The position numbers and the translations under genes were made by a program. Shown one piece after another: positions 22,812 through 36,396 of a stretch of 64,000 nucleotides of DNA (within the stretch, counting starts at the first letter, position 1; the number at the start of each line of letters is the position of its first letter). The DNA is from Helicostylum pulchrum (Eukaryota; Mucoromycota; Mucoromycetes; Mucorales; Mucoraceae). The notes below the pieces were generated by a model. The model was not told where the DNA came from and ran no database searches. It saw nothing but the letters and a program-made list of their open reading frames with translations. The stretch lies in assembly GCA_025677825.1 (NCBI GenBank), contig JAIXMO010000019.1:1-64000 (forward strand). The letters are read 5' to 3'.

Positions 22812-24047
22812 TACTTTAGAGAGAGAGAGAAAAAAGGGGTGAAGGAAAAGAAAGGAAAAAAAAAAGGAGAAAAAGGGAAATTTTTATATCATTTTGATGA
22901 CGACATGTGTGCGTTTAATGGTATATCATAAAATTCCTGCAACATGTGTTATATGTACTCGCTAAAGCGAAAGTCAAACACAAGTTACACAAGTATTGTA
23001 TGCAGAAACATGTATTCGTAGGGAAACGAAAGGCATTCAAGCATGTTGCTTGTATAAATGAAAAACGTGCCTATGGAAGCTAAATGGCAAGTGGATATTG
23101 TATTTTTCCATGCTAAATATCTACCTTTTTTTTTTCATGCACCGAAGTGAAAGTTCCCGTAACTTGAAATTATTTAATTACCAGTTTATGAAGAAAACGG
23201 CCGTGTGTAACAAAGGGCGTTCTACACCAGAAAGAAAGTCCTTCTTGCTTTATTCCGCCTATGAAAAGTGAAACACACACAAAGGATATATCATATTCTA
23301 GGGTTGAGGATACTATCTACTTTTTTTTCTAAAAAAAAACAGGTTGAAAGAACTGTCTACAATCTTATACCTACTCTTTAATATTTATCTTTAGGAATTA
23401 CACCATTTTCAAGTAAGACAAAACCTTTTGTTTGGATACTTTTTACTACCGTTTAAATAATTGACATTTGGTTACCAAACTTTTTCATCCGCCTCCTCAC
23501 TGGAGGGCGGGGAAGAATAAACCAATCAATCACGTACATAAAAACCTTTGTCCGGGGGTTTGATGTATCCAATTGATCTTCTTCCCAAAAAGATGAATGC
23601 GTTAAACCAAAACCAGTGCGGGCTTTTGATACTTTACACATTTGAAGGATAAAATAACCTCGGGGAGGAGATCATGATTTAAAATCAAGAAATCTCTCTT
23701 TACTACGTTCCATATTACAGTCAAACCAAAACTATTAAGCAAGACAGTGTATTACCCTTCAATTGATGAAATGTTGTCCAAAAGCCGGTTTTTATTTTCA
23801 GAATCCTTTATAAACCCTTTTTTATATACATATACTTATTTGTAACTCTTTGGGGGAAAATTACAGTTGAAATTCAGTAGGATCAAGCGAGATGTGACAC
23901 ACCCCTCTCAATCAATCATTGATTTCGCGCTATCTAAAATAAATAAAAATATTTTTTTTTTTCGCGATTTATAATTAATCCCAACTTTCCAGATTTTTGT
24001 TGTTTCTTCTTTTTCTTTCCACATATAATTTTTATATAGAAAAAAAA
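22812..24047. other. Spacer between divergent Ral and ADH genes
   Basis: About 1.2 kb shared by two divergent promoters. Purine-rich leader of the Ral gene at 22812-22880, C/T-rich leader of the ADH gene at 23995-24045. A 62-codon minus-strand ORF (23641-23453) with an ATG and slightly higher GC has no recognisable domain and no nearby introns; I do not call it a gene. Confidence 0.45.
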
Positions 24048-25620
<1,573 letters not shown>

Positions 25621-26326
25621 ATATATTTGCTTTTTTAACAATAAAAATTCGTGCCTTTTTTTTTATTTATAAACATGTAAATAATGCATGAACGCCGATA
25701 AAAAAAAAAGTTATACGTCACACTTTTTGGAGAGCGTGTAAATAGAAGGTGTAAAAACGACACGTCCTTTTTTTTTTCCTTTGCTAATTTACCTGTAGAA
25801 CATTTCAAAGGTACTTTTTTTGTTCTCAGGCGGTCCATTGATAAGAACTGGGAGGATTTGTAGGTGTTGGATAATTTAGTAGTAGAATTTTTAGTAGCAG
25901 AATTTTGGATCATTGCATATCCGAAAATTAAAAATGAAAAACGGCCACTCAGGTACAGAGTACCTCACATACAAAGCATGTTTAGTACCTTATGTACAAA
26001 GCATTTGTAATAATATATATGTTTATGGGTAATAAAAAAAGATAATAATAGGATAGAACGAAGAAGAAAAAGTACTAAAATAAAGTAAACAGAAAGAGAG
26101 AAAGAGAGTTAAGAAAGAAGCTAAAAAAAGCTGTTGTCGGTTTTTTTGTAGTCAGAAGAAGTTGAATACACTCTACCGTGTAAAGTGTATGTTGCATATG
26201 TACAAATGCTGATCGTTTTTGGTAAATATATATTACTCTCCGTTCTTTGCACTTGCATGAAGCCAGTAGGATCACTAAGGAAGATAAAAGGAGGCGCATC
26301 TAAAGAGTCAATTACGTTTCTCGAAG
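25621..26326. other. Spacer with a dispersed-repeat copy
   Basis: 3' flank of the ADH gene. Near 25720-25765 there is a copy of the dispersed repeat (GCGTGTAAATAGAAGGTGTA) that resembles 30070-30092. A short tandem GTAC-containing duplication (AGGTACAGAGTACC / TTAGTACCTTATGTACAAAGCAT) lies at 25950-26005. No gene seen. Confidence 0.45.
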
Positions 26327-27430
26327 TTATAACCCCCCCCCCACATCCTGGAGAACGGCTGTATGGCGTAATAAAAAATCGGATAAATAATTGTCCAAAA
26401 TTCTGCTACTAAAAATTCTGCCTCGGATTTGTGTCAGAACATGAGCGGTGTGTATATCCAAAAGATTCTTCGACTCACAAGCTTTAGTAAGTATTTTAGC
26501 ACATAATGTTAAAGAGGATTTCCAATCAACAGGAGGAGATACTTCAATGTCCATACACCAGTCATAGCAATTCAGTCCTTTCGTGGGAAGATAAGCATCA
26601 AATGATAAAATTGGTTTGAGTAAAGTATGGACTTTGGATGAAAAATACTTGCTAACAGATGATGTGAAGTTTCTATCAAACTTGTAAATGCCATTCAGGA
26701 CGAGGAGGTGAATATCAGACAACTTTGCCGGATCTCTGCATTTGGCTAATTCCAAAGTTACATTCTTTATAGTAGAGCATAAATCAGAGATACAAGTATT
26801 ATCCACTATCCATTTCGACTCAACTGAGGTACTTTCGAATTCGTATGCGTTTTCCCCTTCTTTCTCATCTGAATTTACCAATGCAGGATTGTAATCGCAA
26901 GTGCGATGGGGATAATGGCCGATCGACAAATCTGATGGAATTTTGTCCTCTGTTTCTTGTACCTTTGAGGTTTCACTATTGTCATCATTAGACCTTTTTA
27001 TAGAATATTATAAATAAGCAAAATACATACAGAAGTTACAAATATTTACTATTTACCTATACTTTTGCTTTGGGGAGGGTTGGGATTGTTGATTTGAATT
27101 TATAGAAACAGGGCCCGAAGTATTGAAGAAAGAATTATCTGCTGTAAAGCTATAACTGATGTTTTGAGGCATTGTTTCAGGTGATTCTAATGATGTTGAT
27201 AGACGACAAGCTTCTGTTTTTACAAAATCAAGTACGTCATTTAAGTCTTAAATATTCTTCATGTTGATCGAATACGTGTTTTTGATTTTGGCTGTCTTTG
27301 CTGGTATATATGAGTTTTTATTAAATGAAGCCTCAAATTTTGGAAACGACCATTCGCTAATAGGATGGTCTACAAAATATTTAAGGGAAAATTCGTCCTG
27401 GTAATTTTTCAGTTTGTATCCGTTATCCAT
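26327..27430 (-). pseudogene. N-terminal and middle part of a multigene-family protein, broken
   Basis: On the minus strand from the ATG at 27430 the frame reads MDNGYKLKNYQDEFSLKYFV and runs into an in-frame TAA at about 27250. Beyond it the same frame continues (DLNDVLDFVKTEACRLSTS) to a normal intron (about 27057-26995) and a 200-codon exon with WIVDNTCISDLCSTIKNVTL, ELAKCRDPAKLSDIHLLVLN and DWCMDIEVSPPVDWKSSLTL. It stops at a run of about eleven C residues (26331-26341). The spacing of conserved Cys/Trp blocks resembles a large, poorly characterised Mucorales protein family that carries a C-terminal nuclease-like domain. The in-frame stop and abrupt end at poly-C mark it as a relic. Confidence 0.5.
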
Positions 27431-27524
27431 TTGTTATGATAAGATATATGGAAAAAATTCTTTTAGAATTTGACACGGAAAAATTAATAAAACAATAGGA
27501 ATAAGTTTAAAGGTGTGATAACAT

Positions 27525-27776
27525 TTATTTCTTATTCTTTGGTGTAAAATCAATCCTGGTAAAAGGGATTGCAAACTCTCGTTTGTTATTTATACTAATT
27601 TTAATAGTGGTCACACTATTGTGATTGATTGTTACGCTTATATTGGATTTAATGACTTTTATAGACTGAAGATCTTGCTTTACTAGATCCAGTGTTATTT
27701 TACTTACGTTATGTTTTATAATCGATGAATCATCGATTATATTAATTATATTTATTTTATGTGGTGATTTCACCAC
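27525..27776 (-). CDS. Small hypothetical Ile/Lys/Asn-rich ORF
   Basis: An 83-codon frame with an in-frame start, rich in Ile, Ser, Lys and Asn (KINIINIIDDSSIIKHNVSK), with no known domain. The composition is what AT-rich DNA gives by chance. It overlaps a perfect GTGGTGATTTCACCAC inverted repeat at about 27760-27775. I list it as possible only; it may be non-coding. Confidence 0.2.
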   Translation of the reverse strand: MVKSPHKINIINIIDDSSIIKHNVSKITLDLVKQDLQSIKVIKSNISVTINHNSVTTIKISINNKREFAIPFTRIDFTPKNKK

Positions 27777-28977
27777 AAGATTGAAGCTTTGATTTTATTT
27801 AAAATAAAGTAAAAAGTGATTTATTTATTCTAAAAAAAGATAGAATAAAACCACTATTGCTTTATTATACCTGTATTACAGATTAAATATTTAGTATACA
27901 CAACCGCAAACGTAAGTTAATATTAGTTAGTTAAGTTTGAAGCGAAGCTGAAGAACTTTTATCTTCCCACTCTTATTTTATTTTATTTTATTATTTCTTT
28001 CTGTATTAGGTTCTATTATTTATCTCTGAATATTCGTAAAAATAAAGAAAAGATGGTAACAAAACAAGAGTCTCCAACCTTAGGAAGGATGATTTATTTA
28101 AACTTGATCACTTAGTTGGATGGGTTGCCCGTTAAACAAGGCAGCCAAGTGCGTGACGTTGAAGAAGAAGAAGATATTGACGATAGAAAGGGAAATCGTG
28201 CTAGACGTGATCTTTAATAATAGATAGAATGAATTTTTTATTTGGAAGTTTATTAGGTCTACAATTTTTCTGTTGCCAATTTTTTTTTATGTTTAATTTT
28301 AAAAAAGTAAAATTTACTTACTTGCCAACTTCTTCGAATAAAGCATATACGGGTATTTCCATGCAGTCAGCGAAATCTACAAAAACTCGAAACTCTTTAA
28401 AGTCAACAACAAGTTTTGCAGATTCAATCAGGAAATATTCAGTGCAGCAGTTCGAATTAACTGAGTACGAATAATAATGAAAATAGTTATCAGTAACTGA
28501 GAAATAAAAACTACATGAATTCGTAACAAGTACTTTCTGAAGGAATGCCAAACGAAGAAAGTATGATTTTCTGCGGAGTACATTCTAAAATAATATCTGG
28601 AATACTATCGAACCGACTAAACGAGTCACGAATATTAAGAGCATGCCCAACGGTCCTGCCAAAGTTAAATAAAATGAGTTGTGTGTCTTCGAGGAAGAAG
28701 GTTTATATTTCCTGGTACCAAAAAAATTGTTTAGCCGAAAAGATAACTTTTAAGTCTTTAGTCTGTTATTTTTCACTTACTTTTAAGGATGACCATTGCT
28801 CTAAGAAGAACCGTATTAGTTAGTATAAATGTATTTAAAAAGAAAAAGAAAAAGAAAAAATACGAAAAGATAGATTTTTTAAATGTGATGATAAAATATC
28901 GTACGCACGTCCCAACTTGATTCACACCAGTTTCCTTTTTCATGCAGATAAAACGAAGTTGAACGTGTGAATAAATC
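27777..28977. other. Relic-rich stretch of the accessory block
   Basis: Several short coding-like pieces without an intact gene. At 28138-28220 (+) a frame reads QVRDVEEEEDIDDRKGNRAR. At 28551-28318 (-) a frame contains FRVFVDFADCMEIPVYALFE. At 28560-28800 (+) a frame contains KVYISWYQKNCLAEKITF, which repeats the KLYIFWYTKKCLAEK piece at about 11187-11230. The region probably consists of decayed copies of the same element family as its neighbours. Confidence 0.35.
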
Positions 28978-29481
28978 GTGCAGCGAGTATTTTATCAAAC
29001 GCGAAATGAACAAGTGTTAACCATCATTTTTCGGCTAAACAGTGTCAGTTATCGCGATGATTCAAATGAAGACAGCTATGTTCATTATTACCTTTCACCC
29101 TTATTATCTTCTGTCTTCGCTTCAGACCCTCTTCTAAAAATGAAATGGGCAAATGGGCAGTTAATTAAAAACAATCCCAATGAATCCAAGCCTGACTTCA
29201 TAGTATTCAACCTCTCTGGTAGCGTCGGATGTGTTATTTTAATTGCTGAATTTAAACCCACAGAGCAAAACTCGTATATTGAATCAGATTTAGTAAAACT
29301 TGCAAAACAGATGAGGGAGATTTTGAACGTTTTGGTTGTCAAAGGAGTTACAAAGCCTAAAGTTTGCAGTATTCACTGCGAAGGTGAAAACGTACAAACA
29401 TATGTTATGGATTTCCCCGCTCCAAAACTTTACAGACTAACGAATGCATCCAAAATTAAATTATTCAAGAACCTGGATTAA
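28978..29481 (+). pseudogene. PD-(D/E)XK nuclease-like C-terminal fragment
   Basis: A 167-codon frame without a convincing ATG (starts GTG; a stop lies six bases upstream). It reads YVHYYLSPLLSSVFASDPLL, MKWANGQLIKNNPNESKPDF, then VILIAEFKPTEQNSYIESDL and a conserved Lys/Met helix. The Lys-Pro-Asp-Phe beta strand followed about 20 residues later by E-x-K (AEFKP) fits the restriction-endonuclease-like fold. The conserved WANGQ and TEQNSYIESDL blocks suggest the C-terminal half of the same family whose front half lies at 26327-27430 in the opposite orientation. It is a fragment; no upstream exon on the plus strand was found. Confidence 0.5.
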
Positions 29482-29929
29482 TCTTCGCTTCTACCAAACG
29501 TTATTACGCACTTGTTATGTTTGAAGGGGGTCGCCGTAGAAACTGTCACCAATATTGAAACTGCTGCGCTATATAGCTTCAACAGTTTAAAGCGCCAAGT
29601 TTAAAACTCACCTGTCGACTGGTTATCAAATGACTATGCTATCCTCTCTCGTATCTCTAAAAAAGCAAAAGAAATAAAACATTCTTATTATACCATTGAT
29701 CGTGAACAAAATAATACTGGTATTATATTAATTATTCAATAATAAAATCATATGTACCTAAATTATTGAATAAATAATCTTTAGAAGCTGGCTAGGCAAC
29801 TTAACTTCACACAAATATCCAAAAATTGGTACCGTGAGCACTGTAAATACATCTTGGGCCGATAAAATAGGTCGCTTTTACTCGTCTGATCTATTTACAC
29901 CTGTTGTTCACGCAAGGAAGTTGAAAATA
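29482..29929. other. Spacer with minor coding remnants
   Basis: AT-rich DNA following the nuclease-like fragment. No intact gene. A weak continuation of family sequence may extend to about 29600 but is broken by stops. Confidence 0.35.
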
Positions 29930-30100
29930 AATGCCGTGACATTTTTACCAACAGCCTGCTTAACTTTTTATTTTTTAAAAGCTATTCTGACAAACCCAAA
30001 AATGTCGTTCCCACTTGTTTCATGCAAGAACTTCAACGAAAAAAATATATTACACATTTTTTGCTTGAGAGTGTAAATAGAGCGTGTATCAAGAATTCCC
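29930..30100. repeat. Composite dispersed repeat, most complete copy in the window
   Basis: Three sub-blocks recur elsewhere. GTGACATTTTTACCAACAGC plus CTGCTTAACTTTTTATTTT (29938-29976) matches 43171-43209 with about three mismatches. CCAAAAATGTCGTTCC (29997-30012) matches 13733-13747. The stretch 30063-30098 matches 10189-10225, 13752-13766 and 25725-25750. This suggests a non-coding terminal repeat, MITE or solo LTR family; no target-site duplication was established. Confidence 0.55.
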
Positions 30101-30387
30101 CTAGAATAAATATTTTTAAAATATGCGTGTAACCGATTTTTGAAGCAATATGGTATAGTTGTATCGTTGAATCGTACGCGTTGAAACTGCTATACCTTGT
30201 CAATAGAATCATCCAATAGACGCTCTCATTTTCGTACACAAAAGTATTTCCTTCTTTGTATTGTATGTACAAACACGTGACAAGTAAAGGAGAATCCCAA
30301 CTTTGGAAGCAAAAAACAACTGTCTTTTTTTTTCTTTTTTTTTTTTATATTTGAAAAAACTAGCTTTTAGTGAACTCGATAGCTTTC

Positions 30388-33300
30388 ATGTCGCGTCCAC
30401 CTCCTTTGAAGAAACGTTTAACAACAGGCTTCGATCAACCCAACTCGAACAAAGAAGAAAATGTAAAAGTAATTGCTCAATAAACTTTTTTTTTTTTAGC
30501 CGTTATCGCTCATAACGTGAATTTTTGATTATTTTCAACACATAGAATGATTTATCTAGTTTAAAGCATGTTTCAAAACAAGAGTTACTTGAAAAAATGC
30601 GTTCAACCAAGGTAAAAGGCATTATTATCTTTTTCCGGTATACTTTATCAATACATGTTTTTTTAAAAAATAACAATTATATATAGCAAGAATACTTGGC
30701 TGCGAAAAACGAGGCATTGTTTCAAGATGATTTTAAGTTAAATAATCCCAACACGATTCGATTACTGTTAAACTTGGTAAGTTTTTTTTTTGTGGATCAA
30801 AAAGGACGCAGGAACTCATTCTATTCTTTTAAGCTCCGGGATGAATTTATGTCTGGTGCAAAAGTTATTGATCCTTCTTTACCAACAAGTAAGTTGTCAT
30901 CATCTTTCTCTCTCTCCGTAAGTTAATATATAGTGCTCATATTAAAATATATACAAATAGATAGTAGTCCAGACGATATGAAAGCTCTCTTACAAGAAAC
31001 AAAACAGTTATCCATGTATATTGTAAATGAAATTAAAAGTTGGAATACCAAGGTTGATAATTTACAAGCAGGTAACATTAACAAGTAACGATTTTTTTTT
31101 TTACATTTATTAATTATTCTAACAAGTAGAAGGTAAACAACAATGGATTGGATTTATTCAATCAGAAACAACAAATCTTTTAAATTCTTATCCTGTCGTA
31201 AATCATTACCTGGTCGAATTACAAAATGATTACAATATAAAGTTACGACACACTGATTCCATCTTGAACAAAATTCAGTCTTTATCAGAGCAATTAAAAA
31301 TGAAACAAGAAGAATTGCAAGATTGTGTAGAGAGTATCGAAATATCCGAAAAAAGATACGATAGATCTCAAAGTAAAATTGTAACTGAATTAATGTGCGA
31401 TCGTAAAGAGGAAACATCTGTGCCTGTTCCTGTCGGTACACAAAGTGACATACCCAAAGAAGTAGTAGATACTCAAACTCAACCAGAGAAATACAAGTTT
31501 TTGATCGATATACGAACGAGAGAAGTTATCGCACTTGAGAAGGATATTGAGGTGTTACAGACTACACTTGATGGTTTATTTCAGCAAGCAGAAACGTTAA
31601 GCGATGATAAAATTCTAGATTCAAATTTCGTTCATCACTTGGAATCTTCTATTGACTTTCACTACGGTCGAATTGAATATTACAAACACAAAATTGGCAC
31701 TTTGGAATTAGAATACGATAGGTTAAAAATAGAAAGTAAATCACTGCGGGATCGATTTGAGTCAGAAAAATTGTCTCAGGAGAGTACGTGGGCAACCGAA
31801 ATGAAGAACCTCAAGAATAATTTGGAACGAATTACAAGTCAGTCTAATTATCTGAAACAGTCATTTCATACTCAAATACTCAAGGAGAACAAAATTAAGG
31901 AGGAAAATGATTTGGTCATAAATGAAGTTAATAGTCAAAAGGTGAATAAGCGCTATTTTCTATTTATATATCGTTACTAACTTATATACAGCAAAGAATA
32001 ATTGATCTTGAAAAAGAAATTGAATTAAAGAGAAAAGATGATGGTTTATTACTTGCTATGGAAGAAGCAAACAAGTTGAAACAGATTCTAGATCAAATAA
32101 AGTAAGTTTTTTTTTAACCTAACATATATTCATTATGGACTTACCCGTATATCAACGATTATGCAGCAAAACACATGGCATCATGCATATATTTAGTCAA
32201 TACGAAGACCAACAGTATTTAACTTCAACTCACGAATCAGTTCAATCTTTGAAACAAAACTTTGAAAGATTATCGAATACACATGGTGATCAAATTAACT
32301 TATTGCATGATCTCTTGAAGAAAAAACAAGCATTGTTACTCATGATTGAATTTTTCGAAAACGTATATATTCATTATTAGCCAAAAATATATATATATAT
32401 ATATATATGTATATGTATATACTAAATAACCAACGTTTATTTTTAGACTGAACGCCAGTTGTACACCCAAATAGACTGCGATGGTCGAGTTTATGAAGGT
32501 CGTATCTCTGTCATGACATCATGGATGAATAAAAAAAACGAACAACTCATACGATTACAAGCTGAAAACGTAAAGTATTCTCAAACATTTCCTGCCCTGA
32601 CTAAGGAAGCAGACAGGATTAAAAAGAATATAAACAATTTAAAACGTATCAATCAACAACAAGCTGAACGTATTCGTTTAAAAGAAAGTGAAGAACAAGT
32701 ACTAGCTTCACAAATGGTTAGTAGTGTTTTTTTTTTTTTGTATAAATATATATCAATTCATATTCTTATATATTTACCTATCGACAAGTGTATGCTCATT
32801 TCATTTATTTAGAATGAACAAGAAATATTAATTCGTGAACTAGAATGCAAAATTGAACAGTGTCGTTTGGAAGTAGATGATTATACTCAAGAAAGTGAAG
32901 AAATCAAAAAGCGTTTAAAACTCTATGATACTCAAATACTTTCTGTAAAGTACTACATATTTTTTTTAAAAATAGTAAACACGTATACACTAACATATAC
33001 ATATAAAAGCTACAAAAATTAACAATCGAAAAAGTAAAATCAGTTGATCAAGAAATATCATTAGGAAAACAAGTACGAGACGATTACGAAAAACTAAAAA
33101 GAAAATGGACAATGATTTCTAATGGAGAAAACCCAGCGTCACAAGAACTAATTGATGAAGTGGAGGACCTTCGGGTAATAGTGTTAAAATGAAATGCAGA
33201 CGTAAAAAAAAAAAGTGATCTCTAAACTTTTTTTTTTTTTCAAAGGCACAATTTAAGTGTAGTACATGCAAAACCCGTACCAGGAAATGCATACTGCTGA

Positions 33301-33431
33301 GCTGTTTTCATACATTCTGCAATGAATGCATTAGAACTCGGTTGGAAACAAGGCAAAGAAGATGTCCGTCATGTGCACTTAACTTTGGTGCTTCTGATGT
33401 AAAGGAATTCTATTTATACAATACACAATAA
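30388..33431 (+). CDS. BRE1: E3 ubiquitin ligase Bre1
   Basis: RING ligase that monoubiquitinates histone H2B with Rad6 in the nucleus. Twelve exons: 30388-30462, 30546-30611, 30687-30776, 30834-30888, 30961-31071, 31130-31941, 31992-32101, 32167-32362, 32447-32716, 32813-32944, 33010-33174 and 33246-33431, giving 755 aa in a continuous frame. The N-terminus (MSRPPPLKKR) is basic and nuclear-like. Residues about 60-690 are nearly continuous coiled coil. The C-terminal RING reads FKCSTCKTRTRKCILLSCFH, FCNECIRTRLETRQRRCPSC, ending FGASDVKEFYL, which is the Bre1 signature. The exon starting at 30834 uses a pyrimidine-rich acceptor; nearer AGs would give introns of under 40 nt. The acceptor at 32166 is the least certain junction. 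Confidence 0.9.
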
Positions 33432-35263
33432 GTTTTTTTTCAAGATCGATTTTTTTAAAAAAAGTATTGTTCTGTACTGTGTTCAATATATATCTTGTAA
33501 TAATAACAAACAAGAAATAAAAGCTTTTTTTTTTTAGTATTGATAGCAATTGTAAAAGGGTTTTTGTTTGGCGTTAGTCAAATCGTGTGCAGCTGAATTA
33601 ATATTGATCGACTTGGATTACGGCAAATTTCCAACTTCTAATTATAATATGATTCTCACGCCAACACTCGGGGGGGGGGTGGTTATGAGTTTATATCACT
33701 TAAATATTGACAGCAACAAAACCGTTTTCTTATCTAAGGATAATTTTGCACCAAGAAACACCAGTATACAAAAAATGTATGAATAAGTATTGAGGCGGGC
33801 GATATTGCTGAAGTTATGCGTCTTTTTATTGATAAAGTATGCATTAAAAACTATTGGTTAAATACGTTTAAAGTAATTTATTACGATATAAAAGAAGTAA
33901 TGACGTTTCTATATAAGGAAGATAGGGCGCTCACCGCGAATGCCACGTACCAAAGTGTCTTTTGGTTTATATTAATTTCCGCGGAACAACCCGCAGAGGT
34001 CATGTTCGTAGTGACGGAACCACTGACCTCTACATTCTATTAATAATCAAATCTCGGTTGGTTTCAAGGATCCCAAAAGAAAAAAGACACTCGTGTCTAT
34101 CAAGTTGTATCAGTCATAAGTGCTACATTCTAATATTAAGTATTTCCTTATTTGTTCAATAAAATATATAACCTGCTTTAAAAAAAAGAATGCGGGGGGA
34201 GATAAACATTTCAGTTAATACTTATAGAGCGCCCTAATTCTAAAACATAAAAATAAACCAGCGAGAGGGAAAAAAACAATTTAGTGGCTACCCGAAACCT
34301 TATTTAATTAAATGGGGTTTTAAGTGAAAAAAGGTTATTTTGTATATTGTATGTATGTCGCTCATAAAAAGCCTTGGCTCGTTAGATGAACCTTAACTAA
34401 GGCCGGACTAATAATATCTTGCCACTCTGTTTATCGGCGTGTCGTTTCGTAGTTCTCTTGGTATTACTTACACGAGGGCATTACTATTACTTTTTTTTTA
34501 GTCACGCTAAAAAAAACTACCCCCAAAAAAAAAAACGCAGAATGATTTGGAATCGATATGTAATAATTTGAATTACGAAAAGACTGCAATAGAAAGAAAG
34601 TTTTTTCGTACTTATGAGAATGTGAAGTTTGTATCGATTTATTGATACTATCAAAAATGAGTTGTACTTTGAGGTTAGTATACCATACTTCCTTTTATCC
34701 ATTGTATCACTGATTGTCATCATTGCTCCTTCTTTTTCCTTACGAATTACGATATCACAATCCCACGTTTCTCAGTTTTCCTTTTTTGTATTTATACTAT
34801 GCGACTTTCGGGTCCGTAATAAAATGGCGAAATTGATTCTATAAAAAAACGCCAATTCACCATTTGTTATGCCATTGTTTTAAAAAAGCAGTTGAAACCC
34901 GTTTATTTCTTGATATAATCCGGGAAAGAATAAATAAGAAGGGTTTTCATGTTATTGTCGTAATTTTTATAAGCAGTAAAACCAAATTCAGTTACCAAAA
35001 AAAAAAATGTTTCAGTTCAAACTGGAAAGACTGTAATAATGAACTCTATTATATTCTCGGCTTATGTGTAACGGCATCCTCCCCCCCTCTTTTCAGTTAC
35101 TATTTTAATGTTGTAATAGCTTTGTACCTCCTCCTTTTTTTGGGTCCATCAATCAAAAAATGGGCAATTTTTTTTATTTATTTGTATATATAAATGATTA
35201 ATTCTTATAATTCCTCTTTTTTTTCTTTATTATACATTCAGTATAAAAAAATACTTTCTTTCA
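33432..35263. other. Gene-poor stretch with decayed coding pieces
   Basis: About 1.8 kb. At 33568-33786 (+) a non-ATG frame starts LVKSCAAELILIDLDYGKFP; at about 33795-34043 (+) another reads GDIAEVMRLFIDKVCIKNYW. These look like fragments of one decayed gene of unknown family. A run of 10 G at about 33671 interrupts the first. The rest up to 35263 is AT-rich. A TATAAAAAA box at about 35242 lies roughly 22 bases before the next ATG. Confidence 0.4.
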
Positions 35264-35519
35264 ATGAAACTCTACATTATTTTACTCGCTTTGCTTTTTA
35301 ACATTAGTCTTGTTTTCGCTAGCAAAAATCTGATCAATGTAAGGAAACCACAACTGTCTAAAATAGCCATCAAGAGATACCTTGAAAAAAACCCTGATCT
35401 AATCCAAAAAAGAGGAACAGGAGGTAAAAAAAAATCATTGTTCTCAAATTGTATACTAATATTCTTTTATTGTAGGTAGATGCCCATATATATACTGTGT
35501 TGGAGAAGATGATGAATAA
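35264..35519 (+). CDS. Secreted prepropeptide 1, Kex2-type processing
   Basis: Exons 35264-35423 and 35476-35519 encode 67 aa. A signal peptide (MKLYIILLALLFNISLVFAS) is followed by a basic pro-region with two KR sites and then the final KR at residues 49-50. The predicted released C-terminal peptide is GTGGRCPYIYCVGEDDE, 17 residues with two Cys four apart and an acidic tail. This is the layout of fungal peptide pheromone and secreted signalling-peptide precursors processed by Kex2. It is the first of four same-strand secreted genes spaced 0.6-0.9 kb apart. The intron follows the GT-AG rule and joins in phase. No known family was recognised. Confidence 0.7.
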
Positions 35520-36396
35520 ATTCATTAGCATCAACTTTTTTTTTTTTTTGTACTTTATTCATCAACTCTTAGAAGCTTGTCTCCCTCTCTCTGTATTAAT
35601 AATAATAAAAAAGAATCTTTTAACAAGCATTTGTCCTATAAAAAAAATGACATCACCAACTAGTTCGAATATATATGTATTTGAACCTTTAGTTTTATGT
35701 AATAAATACGGATACTTAAACAGGATAAATGAAATGTTGAGTGATGCAGGTTTTTTTTTGGAAAAAAAACCAAGTTATAGTGTTAAAAATGTATGTATGG
35801 TCTTCATTATTCCTAGAGTATATTGTGTAGTATACCGGATCTTGTAGAATTAGTTAAGAGTCCTTTTTTTTAAAAAAAAATACATGTAATATCATTTCGT
35901 GCATACTATTTTTTATTTTATTTTGCTACAGTAAATAAAATCACAAAGCTTTTTAGTGACATATTTGTGTTACCTCTCCCCCCTCTTCTTACACCAGTGA
36001 GAAAGAATGGGGTGAAAAATATGATTGTCAAATCCTTCATGTTCAGTATACGGACACTCGTCTTCAGAAAAAATTTACTTGAAACCAAATTAATTACCTG
36101 AAAAAAAGACGGAGGGGGGGGGGGAGCTCTTTCTCTCTCTCTCTCAAAAACCAACCTGTGAATATTTGGGACTGTATCTAATTCATGCAACTTTCGTGCA
36201 AAAAGGTTAAATAGTAATTCCGAGATGTCTTTTTTGTACCACTGTAAAAAAATTAGGGAGATGAATCGGAAAAAGAAAATAGGGGCCTTCTATTATCATC
36301 ATAATCGTTCATAAAAAATCATACAAAAAAAAATTATATTTTTTTTAGGGATATAGGATAGCTTCCCTTTTTGTTTACTAAACCAAAAAAAATATT
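35520..36396. other. Spacer between prepropeptide genes
   Basis: A long T/A-rich stretch with a plus-strand frame at 35497-35847 that lacks a signal peptide and any domain. A G10-12 run flanked by CT repeats sits at 36112-36146. No gene is called. Confidence 0.4.

Noticed and set aside
23453..23641. 62-codon minus-strand ORF with ATG
   Set aside because: No domain, no neighbouring exons, and length within chance range.
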